NCBI RefSeq assembly: GCF_900096945.1
Contig: NZ_FMKA01000010.1
Span: 1-64,000, forward strand
DNA: 64,000 bases
Reading direction: 5' to 3'
DNA from: Anaerobium acetethylicum
GTDB lineage: Bacteria > Bacillota > Clostridia > Lachnospirales > Lachnospiraceae
Shown here: piece by piece, positions 1 through 8,066 of the stretch
Numbering within the stretch: the stretch's first letter is position 1
Layout of the letters: every line of letters starts with the position of its first letter
Program-made: the position numbers and the translations under genes
Notes under the pieces: generated by a model
Seen by the model: the letters and a program-made list of their open reading frames with translations, nothing else
The model's database searches: none
Told to the model about the DNA's origin: nothing

Positions 1-81
1 GAAAACGAGGAACTCATAGCGGCGATACAAAATAGTTGTAGGAGCCGCGCTGAGATTATTGCTTTCTTAGAGAGCAAGTAA
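1..81 (+). CDS. C-terminal end of a truncated protein
   Basis: An open frame enters from the left edge and ends at TAA 79-81, giving 26 residues that end in RAEIIAFLESK. It is charged and helical in character, without a membrane segment. Too little is present to assign a family; the start lies outside the window. There is no obvious terminator before the next gene. Confidence 0.45.
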   Translation, partial: ENEELIAAIQNSCRSRAEIIAFLESK

Positions 82-222
82 TCTATATCCCAATGTCATC
101 GATTTCTAATAGGTCAGATGGCATTGAGTGGGTAAACCTTGGGAAGTTAGCAGTTAAGCAAGAATTGTCATAAAAACAAAATATTCATTATAATTGTATC
201 AGCGGCAGCGTGTTTTGCAACA

Positions 223-777
223 ATGCTTTGTGTAGGAATTCCTTTGATTAATAACGGAAACCAATATGCAAATGATGTGGTGTCCGATGATCCGGCAGAT
301 TCAGATACCTATTCGAATGCAAGCTGGGATTATGTATATACAGGTATCTCTGAACTTGTATTGGCAAGTGATTTGATTGGGATGATTGAGGTGGGGGAGA
401 TTAAAAAAGAGTATGAGCTCAATGGAATTCCATTCACCCAATATAATCTAACGGTAGTAAAATCGATATTTAATTGTGAAGAGGGACAAAGTATAGTCCT
501 CACAATGACGGGGATTAAGAATGAGGATACTGAATTAGAAATTCCAGAGGATCCGTTGCCAAGTAAAGGGGATAAATTTCTTGTTTTTGCAAAACAAAAT
601 GTGGACGGGACATATTGTATTCTTGGCGGTCCACAGGGAAGGCTAATGTATACAAATGGCATATTGAATTCAATGAATAATGTGTTTTCAAAGGTTCCAG
701 ATATGAACATTAATATTAAGGATGCGCATGAAGAGAGCATCATTAATGAAATAAATAGCGCTTTAAAAAATAAATAG
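223..777 (+). CDS. exported hypothetical protein, paralogue of the next gene
   Basis: 184 residues from ATG 223, function not recognised. In the same frame upstream of this ATG (about 175-222) the sequence encodes KNKIFIIIVSAAACFATM, a typical positively charged and hydrophobic signal-peptide start, but no ATG, GTG or TTG occurs between the in-frame stop at 148-150 and 223. The present start therefore falls inside the signal peptide, suggesting a lost start codon. The body resembles the following lipoprotein: a segment predicting exposed beta strands, a Y-L/I-V-K-S/G block, then a K-F/Y-L/I-x-x-A...DG-x-x-x-x-x-GP motif near residues 115-140. The two genes look like tandem duplicates of an exported domain of unknown role. 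It may be a non-secreted or decaying copy. Confidence 0.6.
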   Translation: MLCVGIPLINNGNQYANDVVSDDPADSDTYSNASWDYVYTGISELVLASDLIGMIEVGEIKKEYELNGIPFTQYNLTVVKSIFNCEEGQSIVLTMTGIKNEDTELEIPEDPLPSKGDKFLVFAKQNVDGTYCILGGPQGRLMYTNGILNSMNNVFSKVPDMNINIKDAHEESIINEINSALKNK

Positions 778-783
778 GATTGA

Positions 784-816
784 AAAAACGGTCATGGACA
801 AGCCGTTTATTTTTCT
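784..816 (+). terminator. weak hairpin terminator
   Basis: AAACGG and CCGTTT arms separated by 11 bases are followed by a T-rich tract, immediately after the stop of the exported protein gene. The stem is short, so termination would be partial. Confidence 0.35.
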
Positions 817-859
817 TATTTGCAATCTGAAAGTAAAAAATTGAAGGGATGGGTAACCT

Positions 860-1459
860 ATGAGAAAGAAATTGAATGTTTTGATGTTTATGGCAATAGT
901 CATATTTGGAGGATGTTCAAATGAAAATTTCAGCAAGGGTGATTTACCAGTAACCTATTTGTCAGGCTCCTATAGTATTGATGTAAATGATTTAAGTCAG
1001 GTTATAGGGGATGCGGATTATGTATTCGTTGCGGAAGTCAAGGAAGAAATTAGAACAATTTACAAAAACAAGGTAACGATAGAGACTGACGATGGGATGA
1101 AAGAAATTAGTGATCCATATACAGAGTACTCAATTGCGGTAATTGATAACCTCAAAGGAAATCTCAGAAAGAGTGAAGCATTTAGCATAATAAAACATGG
1201 AGGAATTAGCAGTGATAATCTGTCTGTCGTTTTATATGAAGATGATATATTGTTAGAAACAAATAAATATTATATTATATCCGCCTATGCTCAGCCGGAT
1301 GGTTCACTTTTGATATCGGGCCCGAATTCAAATTTGGCTTTAGAGGGGACGATTATAAGTGAGATTGTATCATCTGACGAGTATAAAGAATATGAAAATG
1401 CCTGCGAAAATGAAGTCATAACAGGCAGAATAAGATTTAAGGCTACAAATGAAGAGTGA
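860..1459 (+). CDS. lipoprotein of unknown function
   Basis: 199 residues with a lipoprotein signal peptide: MRKK, a hydrophobic stretch, then FGGC with the lipidated Cys at residue 19. It is expected on the outer face of the membrane. The mature part shares its plan with the preceding protein: an ADYVFVAEV strand near residue 52, a TEYSIAVIDNLKG block near 93, and KYYIISAYAQPDGSLLISGP near 134, so the two are probably paralogues. No family recognised. The ribosome site GAAGGGATGGG precedes ATG 860. Its position between an exported paralogue and a membrane-anchored protein, upstream of a two-component system, is compatible with a sensor-accessory or envelope role, but that is inference. Confidence 0.7.
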   Translation: MRKKLNVLMFMAIVIFGGCSNENFSKGDLPVTYLSGSYSIDVNDLSQVIGDADYVFVAEVKEEIRTIYKNKVTIETDDGMKEISDPYTEYSIAVIDNLKGNLRKSEAFSIIKHGGISSDNLSVVLYEDDILLETNKYYIISAYAQPDGSLLISGPNSNLALEGTIISEIVSSDEYKEYENACENEVITGRIRFKATNEE

Positions 1460-1508
1460 TAAATTGACAATTATATGATAAAGATAATTCTACTAGGAGA
1501 TGAAGACT

Positions 1509-2138
1509 TTGTACTTGAATAATGAACAGAAAATGAAATTAAATAAAATAAAAAAAGGAATTCTGATTGTCTGCTCCATAATTGCAGTTGTGATTCTATT
1601 AAGCATCCTGCAGTATGCAATATACTATTATTCCAATCCAATCAAAGAAGAGGTAAGCTTTTCTGCAACAGGCTGCTTGATCTATAACACAGAAGGAAGG
1701 TTCCATGAGCTTGTCCCCGTAGAAATGTATGGCGAGAATCTCCACTATTTTTTCCGTAATAGGGAAGACTGTGTCCAAGGAGACATTTTTGTGAATGGAT
1801 ACAGTATTTTTGGAGAGGAAAGAAATGGGGATACCATTTACCCTGGCTTCTATACCGAGTTTTACAAAGGATCAAATTATACCTGTACAAGTGTAGGTGG
1901 TGATTATAAGCCTTTGTGCGAGATTATTGCCATATCCAGGGATTGGAATGTCATTGTCTGTGGTATAACAGTTGATTCGGCTATCAGTGACAAGGCCGGC
2001 TCTCAAGCGGGAACGCATGCTTTGCTGGTAATACAGGCAGGCGATATCGATACGGCCATTCAACATGTCAGAGAAGTTGCGTTAAACTCGGAACAGATGA
2101 ATGAGTGGCTTACGAAAAATGGCTGGATGCCTTTTTGA
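1509..2138 (+). CDS. membrane-anchored hypothetical protein
   Basis: About 209 residues with one N-terminal membrane segment (GILIVCSIIAVVILLSILQY, about residues 17-36 from this start) followed by an extracellular domain of roughly 170 residues with several Cys and aromatic residues. No family recognised. The start is chosen as TTG 1509 because AGGAG at 1495-1499 abuts ATG 1500 directly, which is too close, but lies 9 bases from this TTG. The C-terminal block VREVALNSEQMNEWL is repeated as a degraded copy after the ABC ATPase gene at 8067-8147, so the two-component/ABC cassette lies between a full copy and a remnant of this gene. Confidence 0.65.
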   Translation: MYLNNEQKMKLNKIKKGILIVCSIIAVVILLSILQYAIYYYSNPIKEEVSFSATGCLIYNTEGRFHELVPVEMYGENLHYFFRNREDCVQGDIFVNGYSIFGEERNGDTIYPGFYTEFYKGSNYTCTSVGGDYKPLCEIIAISRDWNVIVCGITVDSAISDKAGSQAGTHALLVIQAGDIDTAIQHVREVALNSEQMNEWLTKNGWMPF

Positions 2139-2259
2139 TTGCATTACAGCCGAATCTATATAATCGCGCATTCGTATTTACAATAATTGGAGAATGGGAT
2201 ATGATATAGAGAAAAGCAGGTGAAATTCAATTAAATGTCACCGGTCCAGAGAGAAAGCA

Positions 2260-2334
2260 ATGAAAAATCTAGTAATGTTATGGATGCCCCATACGAAAAA
2301 CAGAAAAACAGACAACATGAAGGAGTTATCATAA
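2260..2334 (+). CDS. possible 24-residue leader peptide before the response regulator
   Basis: ATG 2260 opens a 24-codon frame that ends at TAA 2332-2334, one base before the response-regulator ATG. It contains the regulator's AAGGAG ribosome site, so translation of the two could be coupled. Its own ribosome site (AGAGAGAAAG) is weak and the peptide resembles nothing known to me. Confidence 0.2.
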   Translation: MKNLVMLWMPHTKNRKTDNMKELS

Positions 2335-2335
2335 G

Positions 2336-3037
2336 ATGTGCCAAGTGAAAAAAATATTGCTGGTAGATGATGAAATGGCAATAAAAAACCTGTTGGAAGT
2401 AGTTTTGAGAAAAGAGCAGTTTACTGATATATTGAAGGCCTCAACAGGGCTGGAGGCTGTCGAAATATGCAGAAACGAAGATCCGGATATCATAATTCTG
2501 GATATCATGCTTCCGGACATTGACGGCTTTGAAGTGTGCAGGAGAATACGAGAATTTTCAATCGCGCCAGTGCTGTTTCTGTCGGCAAAGTCAGAAGAGG
2601 TTGACAAGCTGGTATCATTTGCCATAGGGGGAGATGATTATATTACAAAACCATTCAGCCCCAAAGAAGTGGTGGCCCATGTAAAGGCAATGATAAGACG
2701 GATCAGCTATTATGAGGGGAAATGCAGTAAAAAGGAAAATGGTATACGCTTCGGGAAATACATGCTTGATTTCGATAAACAGGAACTGTTTAAAAATCAG
2801 AGTCCGGTGCAGCTGACAGCAAAGGAATATCTGTTATTGTCTTATCTGATTGAAAACCGCAACATTACAATCAGCAAAGAGCAAATTGTGCAGCAGGTCT
2901 GGGGAAATGCATATGAAGGATATGATAATACGGTTATGGTACATGTCAGGCATCTGAGAGAAAAAATAGAAGAAGATCCATCCAATCCAGCTTTTTTAAA
3001 AACGATCAAGGGAAGGGGATACCGGTTTGAGCTGTGA
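2336..3037 (+). CDS. OmpR/PhoB-family response regulator
   Basis: 233 residues. Receiver domain (1-120) with acidic pocket D11/D12, phosphoacceptor D56 in ILDIMLPD, S83 and K105 of the TKPF motif; a winged-helix DNA-binding domain (about 135-233) ends in the typical IKGRGYRFEL. The ribosome site AAGGAG lies 12 bases before ATG. It is paired with the histidine kinase 24 bases downstream. OmpR-type regulators bind tandem direct repeats with about 10-11 bp phasing. Just such repeats (AAGGTA at 4481, 4492 and 4503) lie upstream of the secreted-protein gene that follows this pair, so that gene is its likely target (inference). Confidence 0.92.
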   Translation: MCQVKKILLVDDEMAIKNLLEVVLRKEQFTDILKASTGLEAVEICRNEDPDIIILDIMLPDIDGFEVCRRIREFSIAPVLFLSAKSEEVDKLVSFAIGGDDYITKPFSPKEVVAHVKAMIRRISYYEGKCSKKENGIRFGKYMLDFDKQELFKNQSPVQLTAKEYLLLSYLIENRNITISKEQIVQQVWGNAYEGYDNTVMVHVRHLREKIEEDPSNPAFLKTIKGRGYRFEL

Positions 3038-3061
3038 TTCCGATAAGGAAATGGTGCTGCC

Positions 3062-4414
3062 ATGAATAGAAAAATAATAGGAGAATATTTAAAGACAGTA
3101 GTGGCGGCAATAGCTGCTATTGTGCTGATATGGGTCTCGTTAAGCTATTTTCTGCTGTTTGCAGATAAATCGGTTGATACTGATCTTCCGCAATATCTGG
3201 TGCGTTCTTTCAGCCAGTATGTGAAAATAAAAGGTGATCAGGTGGAAATATCGGAGGAGGGAATCGACAGGCTGAAGCCCTATGATCTGTGGATGCAGAT
3301 ATTAGGTCCGGACGGAAGCGCGGTCTATGAGACGAACGTACCTGAAGAGATACCTGCTCAATACGACTGGTATCAGCTGATAAATTATACGTTGGAATCC
3401 AACAGGCTGGAAGGATATACTGTTTTTGCAACAGACGTGGAAAAACATCCTGGGTATGGAATCATAATAGGGTGCAGCAGCAACGTGGCTGGGAAAAAAT
3501 CCTACAGTTATGCGGGAGAAGGGAAGGATGCGATTACAAAAAGTATCTTGATCTTAATTATATCTGCGACTGGTATTATTATGATTGCGGCATATGTCTT
3601 TTCAAAAAAAGTGTCCGGGCCGGTTGCTGCTGTAATCAGGGAAATCGATGAAATATCAAAAGAGAAGTTTGTCAAATCCCATTTTGAAGAAAATATATAC
3701 AAGGATGTATTTATGCAGTTGGAAAGTCTTGATAACAAATTGAAGATGGGCAAAAAAATGAGAGAAGAATGGATTTCAAATGTTTCACATGATATCAAGA
3801 CACCCCTTTCGGCAGTCAGAGGATATGCAGAGATACTCAATACACAGGATTACGAGTTCGAGCGCTCCGAAATCGGGATTTATGCGGGTGAAATATTGAA
3901 AGCGGAACAGGCAATAGAAGATCTGGTAGAGGAATTGAAAGTCAGCCAGACTTTAATAGAGGGGAAATTCCCCTTGAAAGTGGAATGTGTCAATTTGGTT
4001 GATTTGATAGAAGAATGTATTTCTGAAATTGAACCGAAGCAAAAGAGCGGAGTGAAAATTGATTTCAATTATGTAGATGAAGAAAGCATCCTATGTGACC
4101 GTATGCTGATCAAAAGGAGCCTGCTGAATATTATGCACAATGCGGTGATTCATAATGATAAATATATTGTTTTGTCCATTCGTGTCTGGAAGGAAGAAAA
4201 AGTGCATATTCTGATTAAGGATGATGGAAAAGGAATGAGTGAACATGAATTGGCCAATATTTTTGAACGGTATTATCGCGGAACCAATTCTGAACATACA
4301 AAAGGAACGGGATTAGGACTTGCAATAGCAAAGGAAGCGATATCAGCACATAACGGCATCATAAAAGTACAAAGCAGGATTGGAAAAGGAACGGAATTTG
4401 AAATCGTATTGTGA
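3062..4414 (+). CDS. sensor histidine kinase
   Basis: 450 residues. Two membrane segments (about 12-34 and 160-180) bracket an extracellular sensor region of about 125 residues. Then come a HAMP-like linker, a HisKA dimerisation domain with NVSHDIKTPL (phosphoacceptor H243), and a HATPase domain with N-box NIMHNAV near 352, G1 box DDGKGM near 387 and G2 box GTGLGLAI near 418. It phosphorylates the adjacent regulator in response to an outside signal. The architecture resembles kinases that sit with antimicrobial-peptide ABC systems, but the sizeable extracellular loop argues against the short-loop BceS type. A hairpin terminator follows directly. Confidence 0.92.
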   Translation: MNRKIIGEYLKTVVAAIAAIVLIWVSLSYFLLFADKSVDTDLPQYLVRSFSQYVKIKGDQVEISEEGIDRLKPYDLWMQILGPDGSAVYETNVPEEIPAQYDWYQLINYTLESNRLEGYTVFATDVEKHPGYGIIIGCSSNVAGKKSYSYAGEGKDAITKSILILIISATGIIMIAAYVFSKKVSGPVAAVIREIDEISKEKFVKSHFEENIYKDVFMQLESLDNKLKMGKKMREEWISNVSHDIKTPLSAVRGYAEILNTQDYEFERSEIGIYAGEILKAEQAIEDLVEELKVSQTLIEGKFPLKVECVNLVDLIEECISEIEPKQKSGVKIDFNYVDEESILCDRMLIKRSLLNIMHNAVIHNDKYIVLSIRVWKEEKVHILIKDDGKGMSEHELANIFERYYRGTNSEHTKGTGLGLAIAKEAISAHNGIIKVQSRIGKGTEFEIVL

Positions 4415-4415
4415 G

Positions 4416-4442
4416 GGACATCAGCAGAGGCTGATGTCCTTT
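4416..4442 (+). terminator. terminator after the two-component genes
   Basis: GGACATCAG and CTGATGTCC form a perfect 9-bp stem with a 6-base loop, then TTT. It separates the two-component operon from the secreted-protein gene, so the latter needs its own promoter. Confidence 0.75.
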
Positions 4443-4480
4443 GCGCGTCTGGCAGCCACACCGAAAAAAAAGAAAAAATT

Positions 4481-4519
4481 AAGGTAGAATTAAGGTACAA
4501 AAAAGGTATATGTAAGATT
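4481..4519 (+). promoter_or_regulatory. tandem response-regulator binding repeats
   Basis: AAGGTA occurs at 4481-4486, 4492-4497 and 4503-4508, and a degenerate AAGATT at 4514-4519, an exact 11-bp period over four units. The array ends 8 bases before the -10 box at 4527, where a -35 element would lie; no good TTGACA is present. This is the arrangement expected for an activator of the OmpR family, and the adjacent two-component regulator is the natural candidate. Confidence 0.65.
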
Positions 4520-4526
4520 TGGGGAT

Positions 4527-4532
4527 TATAAT
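4527..4532 (+). promoter_or_regulatory. -10 box of the secreted-protein gene
   Basis: A consensus TATAAT lies 45 bases upstream of ATG 4577 and directly downstream of the AAGGTA repeat array, which occupies the -35 region. Confidence 0.6.
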
Positions 4533-4540
4533 ATATTTGT

Positions 4541-5058
4541 AAAATTCATTACTATTCAGCAAGGGAGAGGCAACTGATGAAAAGATTCATAAAAACTGTT
4601 TTAACGATGGGGATTGCACTTATAATGTTCGGAACGGCAGCATTTGCAGGAGCAAGTTATAGCGGATACAACACAATAGTAGGTAAATTTAACGGATGCG
4701 GGTATTCAGGATATCAGACAAAATCGACTGGTGGAGCAAACGGATATATCATGTCTACAATGGTAGGCGGAGACTATGAGGTCGATGTAAGAATGAATAG
4801 CAGTAAAGGGAGTGGTTCCTGGAGAAGAGATGTAACCGACGGAACATGGGGAGAACTTCCGGGATCTTCTTATCAGACAAGCGGCACCTCCGTCAGAGCA
4901 CAGTTTTCCAACGATATAAATACCCCGGTAGACGTCCAGGTTATAGGGCAATGGAAAAGCAACTAAACAAGTAACCAGTTGTTAATCCAGCTACCAGGAG
5001 AATTCGTAAAACGAACTACATTGTATTTTTTGTAAACACTGAATAGTAATGATTTTTT
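4541..5058. repeat. inverted repeat flanking the secreted-protein gene
   Basis: The left arm at 4541-4559 contains CATTACTATTCAG, and its reverse complement CTGAATAGTAATG lies at 5039-5051. With flanking A/T the arms match at 18 of 19 positions. The pair encloses the whole secreted-protein gene: the left arm lies between its -10 box and start, the right arm just before the ribosome site of the next gene. It could form a long-range RNA stem or mark an invertible segment; no invertase gene is nearby. Confidence 0.5.
4577..4966 (+). CDS. small secreted protein of unknown function
   Basis: 129 residues. A clear signal peptide (MKRF, hydrophobic core, AFA cleavage motif at residues 22-24) leaves a mature protein of about 105 residues that is rich in Gly, Ser, Tyr and Thr, with a single Cys and an alternating pattern suggesting beta strands. 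No family recognised. It has its own promoter with phased repeats for a response regulator and is followed by two membrane proteins and an ABC ATPase, so it may be an exported antimicrobial or signalling protein whose producer is protected by that transporter. It is not a clear match to lactococcin 972, although the operon form (secreted precursor, membrane protein, ABC ATPase) is similar. Ribosome site GGGAGAGG. Confidence 0.75.
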   Translation: MKRFIKTVLTMGIALIMFGTAAFAGASYSGYNTIVGKFNGCGYSGYQTKSTGGANGYIMSTMVGGDYEVDVRMNSSKGSGSWRRDVTDGTWGELPGSSYQTSGTSVRAQFSNDINTPVDVQVIGQWKSN

Positions 5059-5070
5059 GGGGGAATGTAA

Positions 5071-5844
5071 ATGAACAATAGATTAGTAGCAAATGCAATA
5101 AAAGAAATGATAGTGCCAATGGCCATAATGCTTACGGCAGGCACGATTGCCTTATGTATTTCCTGTTATATGATATCGCAGAACACAGCCATCGGGGATA
5201 ATCTTGAAATGTGGATCGGGGGGTGCACAGTGATAGATTTTTTTCTGCCGCTTATAGTATCTATACCATTTACTGCTTTCCTATTCATGAAAAGGAAAGA
5301 CGGATTTCTATACTATGCAGCGGTAAGAACGAGCAGAAGAGCATATATTCTGGCCCAGATAGGCGCAGGGGTGCTGCTGGCTGCGATTATGGTTTTCCTG
5401 ATGTATTTTATCGGGCTGCTGTTCTCGGTATATCTGTTAACGCCATCATGCCCTAGTGAAAGAAGCTATTTGTCTGCGTATCTGTTCGGCAGATACCAGG
5501 CAGAAAGTCCGGTTATATTCGGTTTCATATGGTGTATCTGGAAAAGCATTGTCGCAAGCCTGTTTGTCGCGTTTGGCTATGGGTTATCATTATTCATGGA
5601 CAATATATTTGTCATTATGATCGCACCGTTTATTTACTGTATGGCGGAGAATCTGATTACGGGTACGCTGCAGATACCGCAATACAGCATCATGACTTCC
5701 TATGTTTTAAACCGATTAACGCCATCGGCGATGCATATATGGAATTATGCTGCAGGTGTTGTGATTTTTATAGTCATTTCCCTGCTCATAATAGGTGTGG
5801 CAAAATATAGAACAGGAGTCACGAATGATGGTAAGGCAGTTTAG
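5071..5844 (+). CDS. ABC-2-like membrane protein
   Basis: 257 residues with about six membrane segments (roughly 16-36, 53-71, 92-118, 150-172, 178-198 and 228-250), consistent with a permease subunit of an ABC-2-type transporter. The ribosome site GGGGGA lies 8 bases before ATG. The last 20 bases overlap the start of the next membrane protein. With it and the ATPase it probably forms one transporter. Such systems often export or expel peptides, and the gene is directly downstream of a secreted-protein gene. Substrate unknown. Confidence 0.75.
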   Translation: MNNRLVANAIKEMIVPMAIMLTAGTIALCISCYMISQNTAIGDNLEMWIGGCTVIDFFLPLIVSIPFTAFLFMKRKDGFLYYAAVRTSRRAYILAQIGAGVLLAAIMVFLMYFIGLLFSVYLLTPSCPSERSYLSAYLFGRYQAESPVIFGFIWCIWKSIVASLFVAFGYGLSLFMDNIFVIMIAPFIYCMAENLITGTLQIPQYSIMTSYVLNRLTPSAMHIWNYAAGVVIFIVISLLIIGVAKYRTGVTNDGKAV

Positions 5845-7411
5845 GGGAGAACTGGTCAGGGAAGGCCAAAATAAAGGGATCGTATTACTGCTCCTGGTTT
5901 TCACTTACTTTTGTGGAACGAATATTCCGGTGGCAAAGGCAGCAAATATGTCAGCCGGAGAATATATGCTTTTGTCGCTTAGTAATCATTACTATATCGT
6001 ATACGGGCTATTCCTGTTTTTTATGTTCTGGATTTTTAAGAATATCAGAAATGAAAATAACATTGAACTGATCAGGTACAGGGATCACGGTCATTATTTT
6101 GCGGTGCGGAATGGAGCAGCCGCTATAAAAATTGTAATCATAATATTCATGCATGTAAGTATTGCAGCGATACTGGGAGTTATGAATTTTGGCTTGTCTG
6201 ATGAATTCAGGGGTCATGCCCTGGATACGTATTATACAAGCACCCTGCAATTTATATACCGGTTTAAAGACTATTTCAATTCACCATTGCAGGCAACGGC
6301 TGCAGTATGCATCTATATGGCAATAGGGTTCCTGTTCATATATAAAATCATGTTCTATGTGTACAAACTATTTGGAGACAGGATTGTAATCATCAGTTTG
6401 TGCATTATACTGATCAATGTCTTTATTGGATTCAAGACTGAAGTGGATGAATCAGTTCTGGAAGTGGTTTTCCTGAACAATTATTTTCTGCTTCATCACA
6501 GCTTGTTCCTGAATGGCATTTGGGCAGTAGGAACCAATATCGTAATTGCGTTTCTTGCTCCCATGCTTTTGAACAGGACAGCCATAAGAAAAAATCGAGG
6601 GAAACGGACAGGTCAGGGCAGTAATTCATATTTGAGGGACATGGCGGAGGGGAAGCTGTTGATTTCAGCAGCTGCCGTAATGATTCTGATTGGTATGAAT
6701 CTGTGGGTTATGATATATGGGAACCACAATTGGATGGATTTTCTCTTTCTTAATGTTAATGGATTTTCTAAAAGCAATTTTTACTGGAAAGAGTTTCTGA
6801 GCTTCATTTCCTATTTTGTAATTCCGATTTTTATGATCAGCATGTTTCTTGAAAAAGAGAAAATGAACAGAAATACAATCAGCTTGTTCCGGTATGGGAG
6901 CCATGAAAAGTGGTATAGAAATGTTGATAAAATATTGAGAACATACGTCGTAAAGTACAGCATCCTGTATGTAGGGCTGCTTCTTTTTTTAACCTCTGCG
7001 GCGTTTTTCTTTAACCGCAGCGGGAAGTCTGATCTGGCAGAAGAGTTTATTGGGAATTATGGGATCACATCAAGCCAATTTCTTGAGTTAGCGTTATTTG
7101 CAGCTGTCGTGAGGGGAGTGGAGCTTCTGGTCCTGTTCGAAGTGGATATTCTGATATTCAGGATATCAGGGAATACGACAGTTGCCTTTTTGATGACTGG
7201 CCTTGGTTATCTTTTAGCAGGTTCTGATATTGCTCAAAGGACAGCATACCCGTTTGGAAGCTCTGCACTTTACAATATTTTAGAAACGGTATCCAGAGAA
7301 GGAATAGGAAAAGGGTGTCTGTATGTAGTGATGGCTGATGCAGGCCTGCTGAGCATATTAATGTTTACAAATAAGCTATTATGGGGGGACAGAAATGGGA
7401 AGTGTGATTAA
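5825..7411 (+). CDS. large membrane protein, probable ABC permease subunit
   Basis: 528 residues from ATG 5825, chosen because CAGGAG ends 7 bases upstream; an in-frame GTG at 5795 lacks such a site. About ten or more membrane segments are visible, apparently as two similar halves separated by a basic cytoplasmic stretch near residues 255-280 (RKNRGKRTGQG). The two-half plan suggests a fused pair of permease units. It overlaps the preceding gene by 20 bases and the ATPase gene by 17, so the three are translationally coupled. No named family recognised. Confidence 0.72.
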   Translation: MMVRQFRGELVREGQNKGIVLLLLVFTYFCGTNIPVAKAANMSAGEYMLLSLSNHYYIVYGLFLFFMFWIFKNIRNENNIELIRYRDHGHYFAVRNGAAAIKIVIIIFMHVSIAAILGVMNFGLSDEFRGHALDTYYTSTLQFIYRFKDYFNSPLQATAAVCIYMAIGFLFIYKIMFYVYKLFGDRIVIISLCIILINVFIGFKTEVDESVLEVVFLNNYFLLHHSLFLNGIWAVGTNIVIAFLAPMLLNRTAIRKNRGKRTGQGSNSYLRDMAEGKLLISAAAVMILIGMNLWVMIYGNHNWMDFLFLNVNGFSKSNFYWKEFLSFISYFVIPIFMISMFLEKEKMNRNTISLFRYGSHEKWYRNVDKILRTYVVKYSILYVGLLLFLTSAAFFFNRSGKSDLAEEFIGNYGITSSQFLELALFAAVVRGVELLVLFEVDILIFRISGNTTVAFLMTGLGYLLAGSDIAQRTAYPFGSSALYNILETVSREGIGKGCLYVVMADAGLLSILMFTNKLLWGDRNGKCD

Positions 7412-8066
7412 ACTTAGAAACATAGAGAAAAAATTTCAGAACAGGGAACTATATTGCTGCGTCAATCTTGAAGTCGAACAGGGGGAGTTCGTTGGATTTG
7501 TCGGAGCAAATGGTGCCGGGAAATCGGTGCTGTTTCAGATTATGACAGGACTGATTCCTCCGGACAGAGGAGAGGTCTATGTCAACGGAAAGAAGATCGG
7601 GGAGAAGAATGCAGACTTCCCGGAGGGCGTGGGAATACTCATTAATAATCCGGGTTATATTGAGTACTATTCTGGATATAAGAATCTGCAGCTCTTAGCC
7701 GGCATACAGAATGTGATTGATAATGAACAGATCAAGAAGACGATGGAGCTTGTGGGACTGGATTTTAATGATAAGACGCCGGTAAAGAAATATTCCATGG
7801 GGATGAAACAGAAACTTGGGATTGCTCAGGCAATTATGGAAAATCAGGAAATCATTATTCTGGACGAGCCTTATAATGCGCTGGACTATAAAACAAACAG
7901 AGAGATTACGGAGATCTTATCAAAGCTTAAAGAAGAAGGCAGAACAATTCTTATGACAAGCCATCAGCATAACTACCTCGACAGGCTGTGCGATACCATA
8001 TATTGTCTGGATCATGGGAATCTGGTAGAATTTGATGATGAGATAAAAATGAAATATTTTGACTAG
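7395..8066 (+). CDS. ABC transporter ATP-binding protein
   Basis: 223 residues, a single nucleotide-binding domain. Walker A GANGAGKS near residues 37-44, signature YSMGMKQKLGIAQA near 133 and Walker B IIILDEP near 154. The SMGMKQ-type signature is that of the ATPases of the BcrA/lantibiotic-immunity group. It powers the two upstream membrane proteins. The ribosome site GGGGGGAC precedes ATG 7395 within the 3' end of the permease gene. It is the last intact gene of the cassette; a remnant of the membrane-anchored gene follows its stop codon directly. Confidence 0.9.
   Translation: MGSVIKLRNIEKKFQNRELYCCVNLEVEQGEFVGFVGANGAGKSVLFQIMTGLIPPDRGEVYVNGKKIGEKNADFPEGVGILINNPGYIEYYSGYKNLQLLAGIQNVIDNEQIKKTMELVGLDFNDKTPVKKYSMGMKQKLGIAQAIMENQEIIILDEPYNALDYKTNREITEILSKLKEEGRTILMTSHQHNYLDRLCDTIYCLDHGNLVEFDDEIKMKYFD

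Noticed and set aside
4577-4966. Secreted protein as a lactococcin 972-type bacteriocin.
   Set aside because: The operon plan is similar, but the mature sequence does not show the family's characteristic motifs that I can recall; left as unknown.
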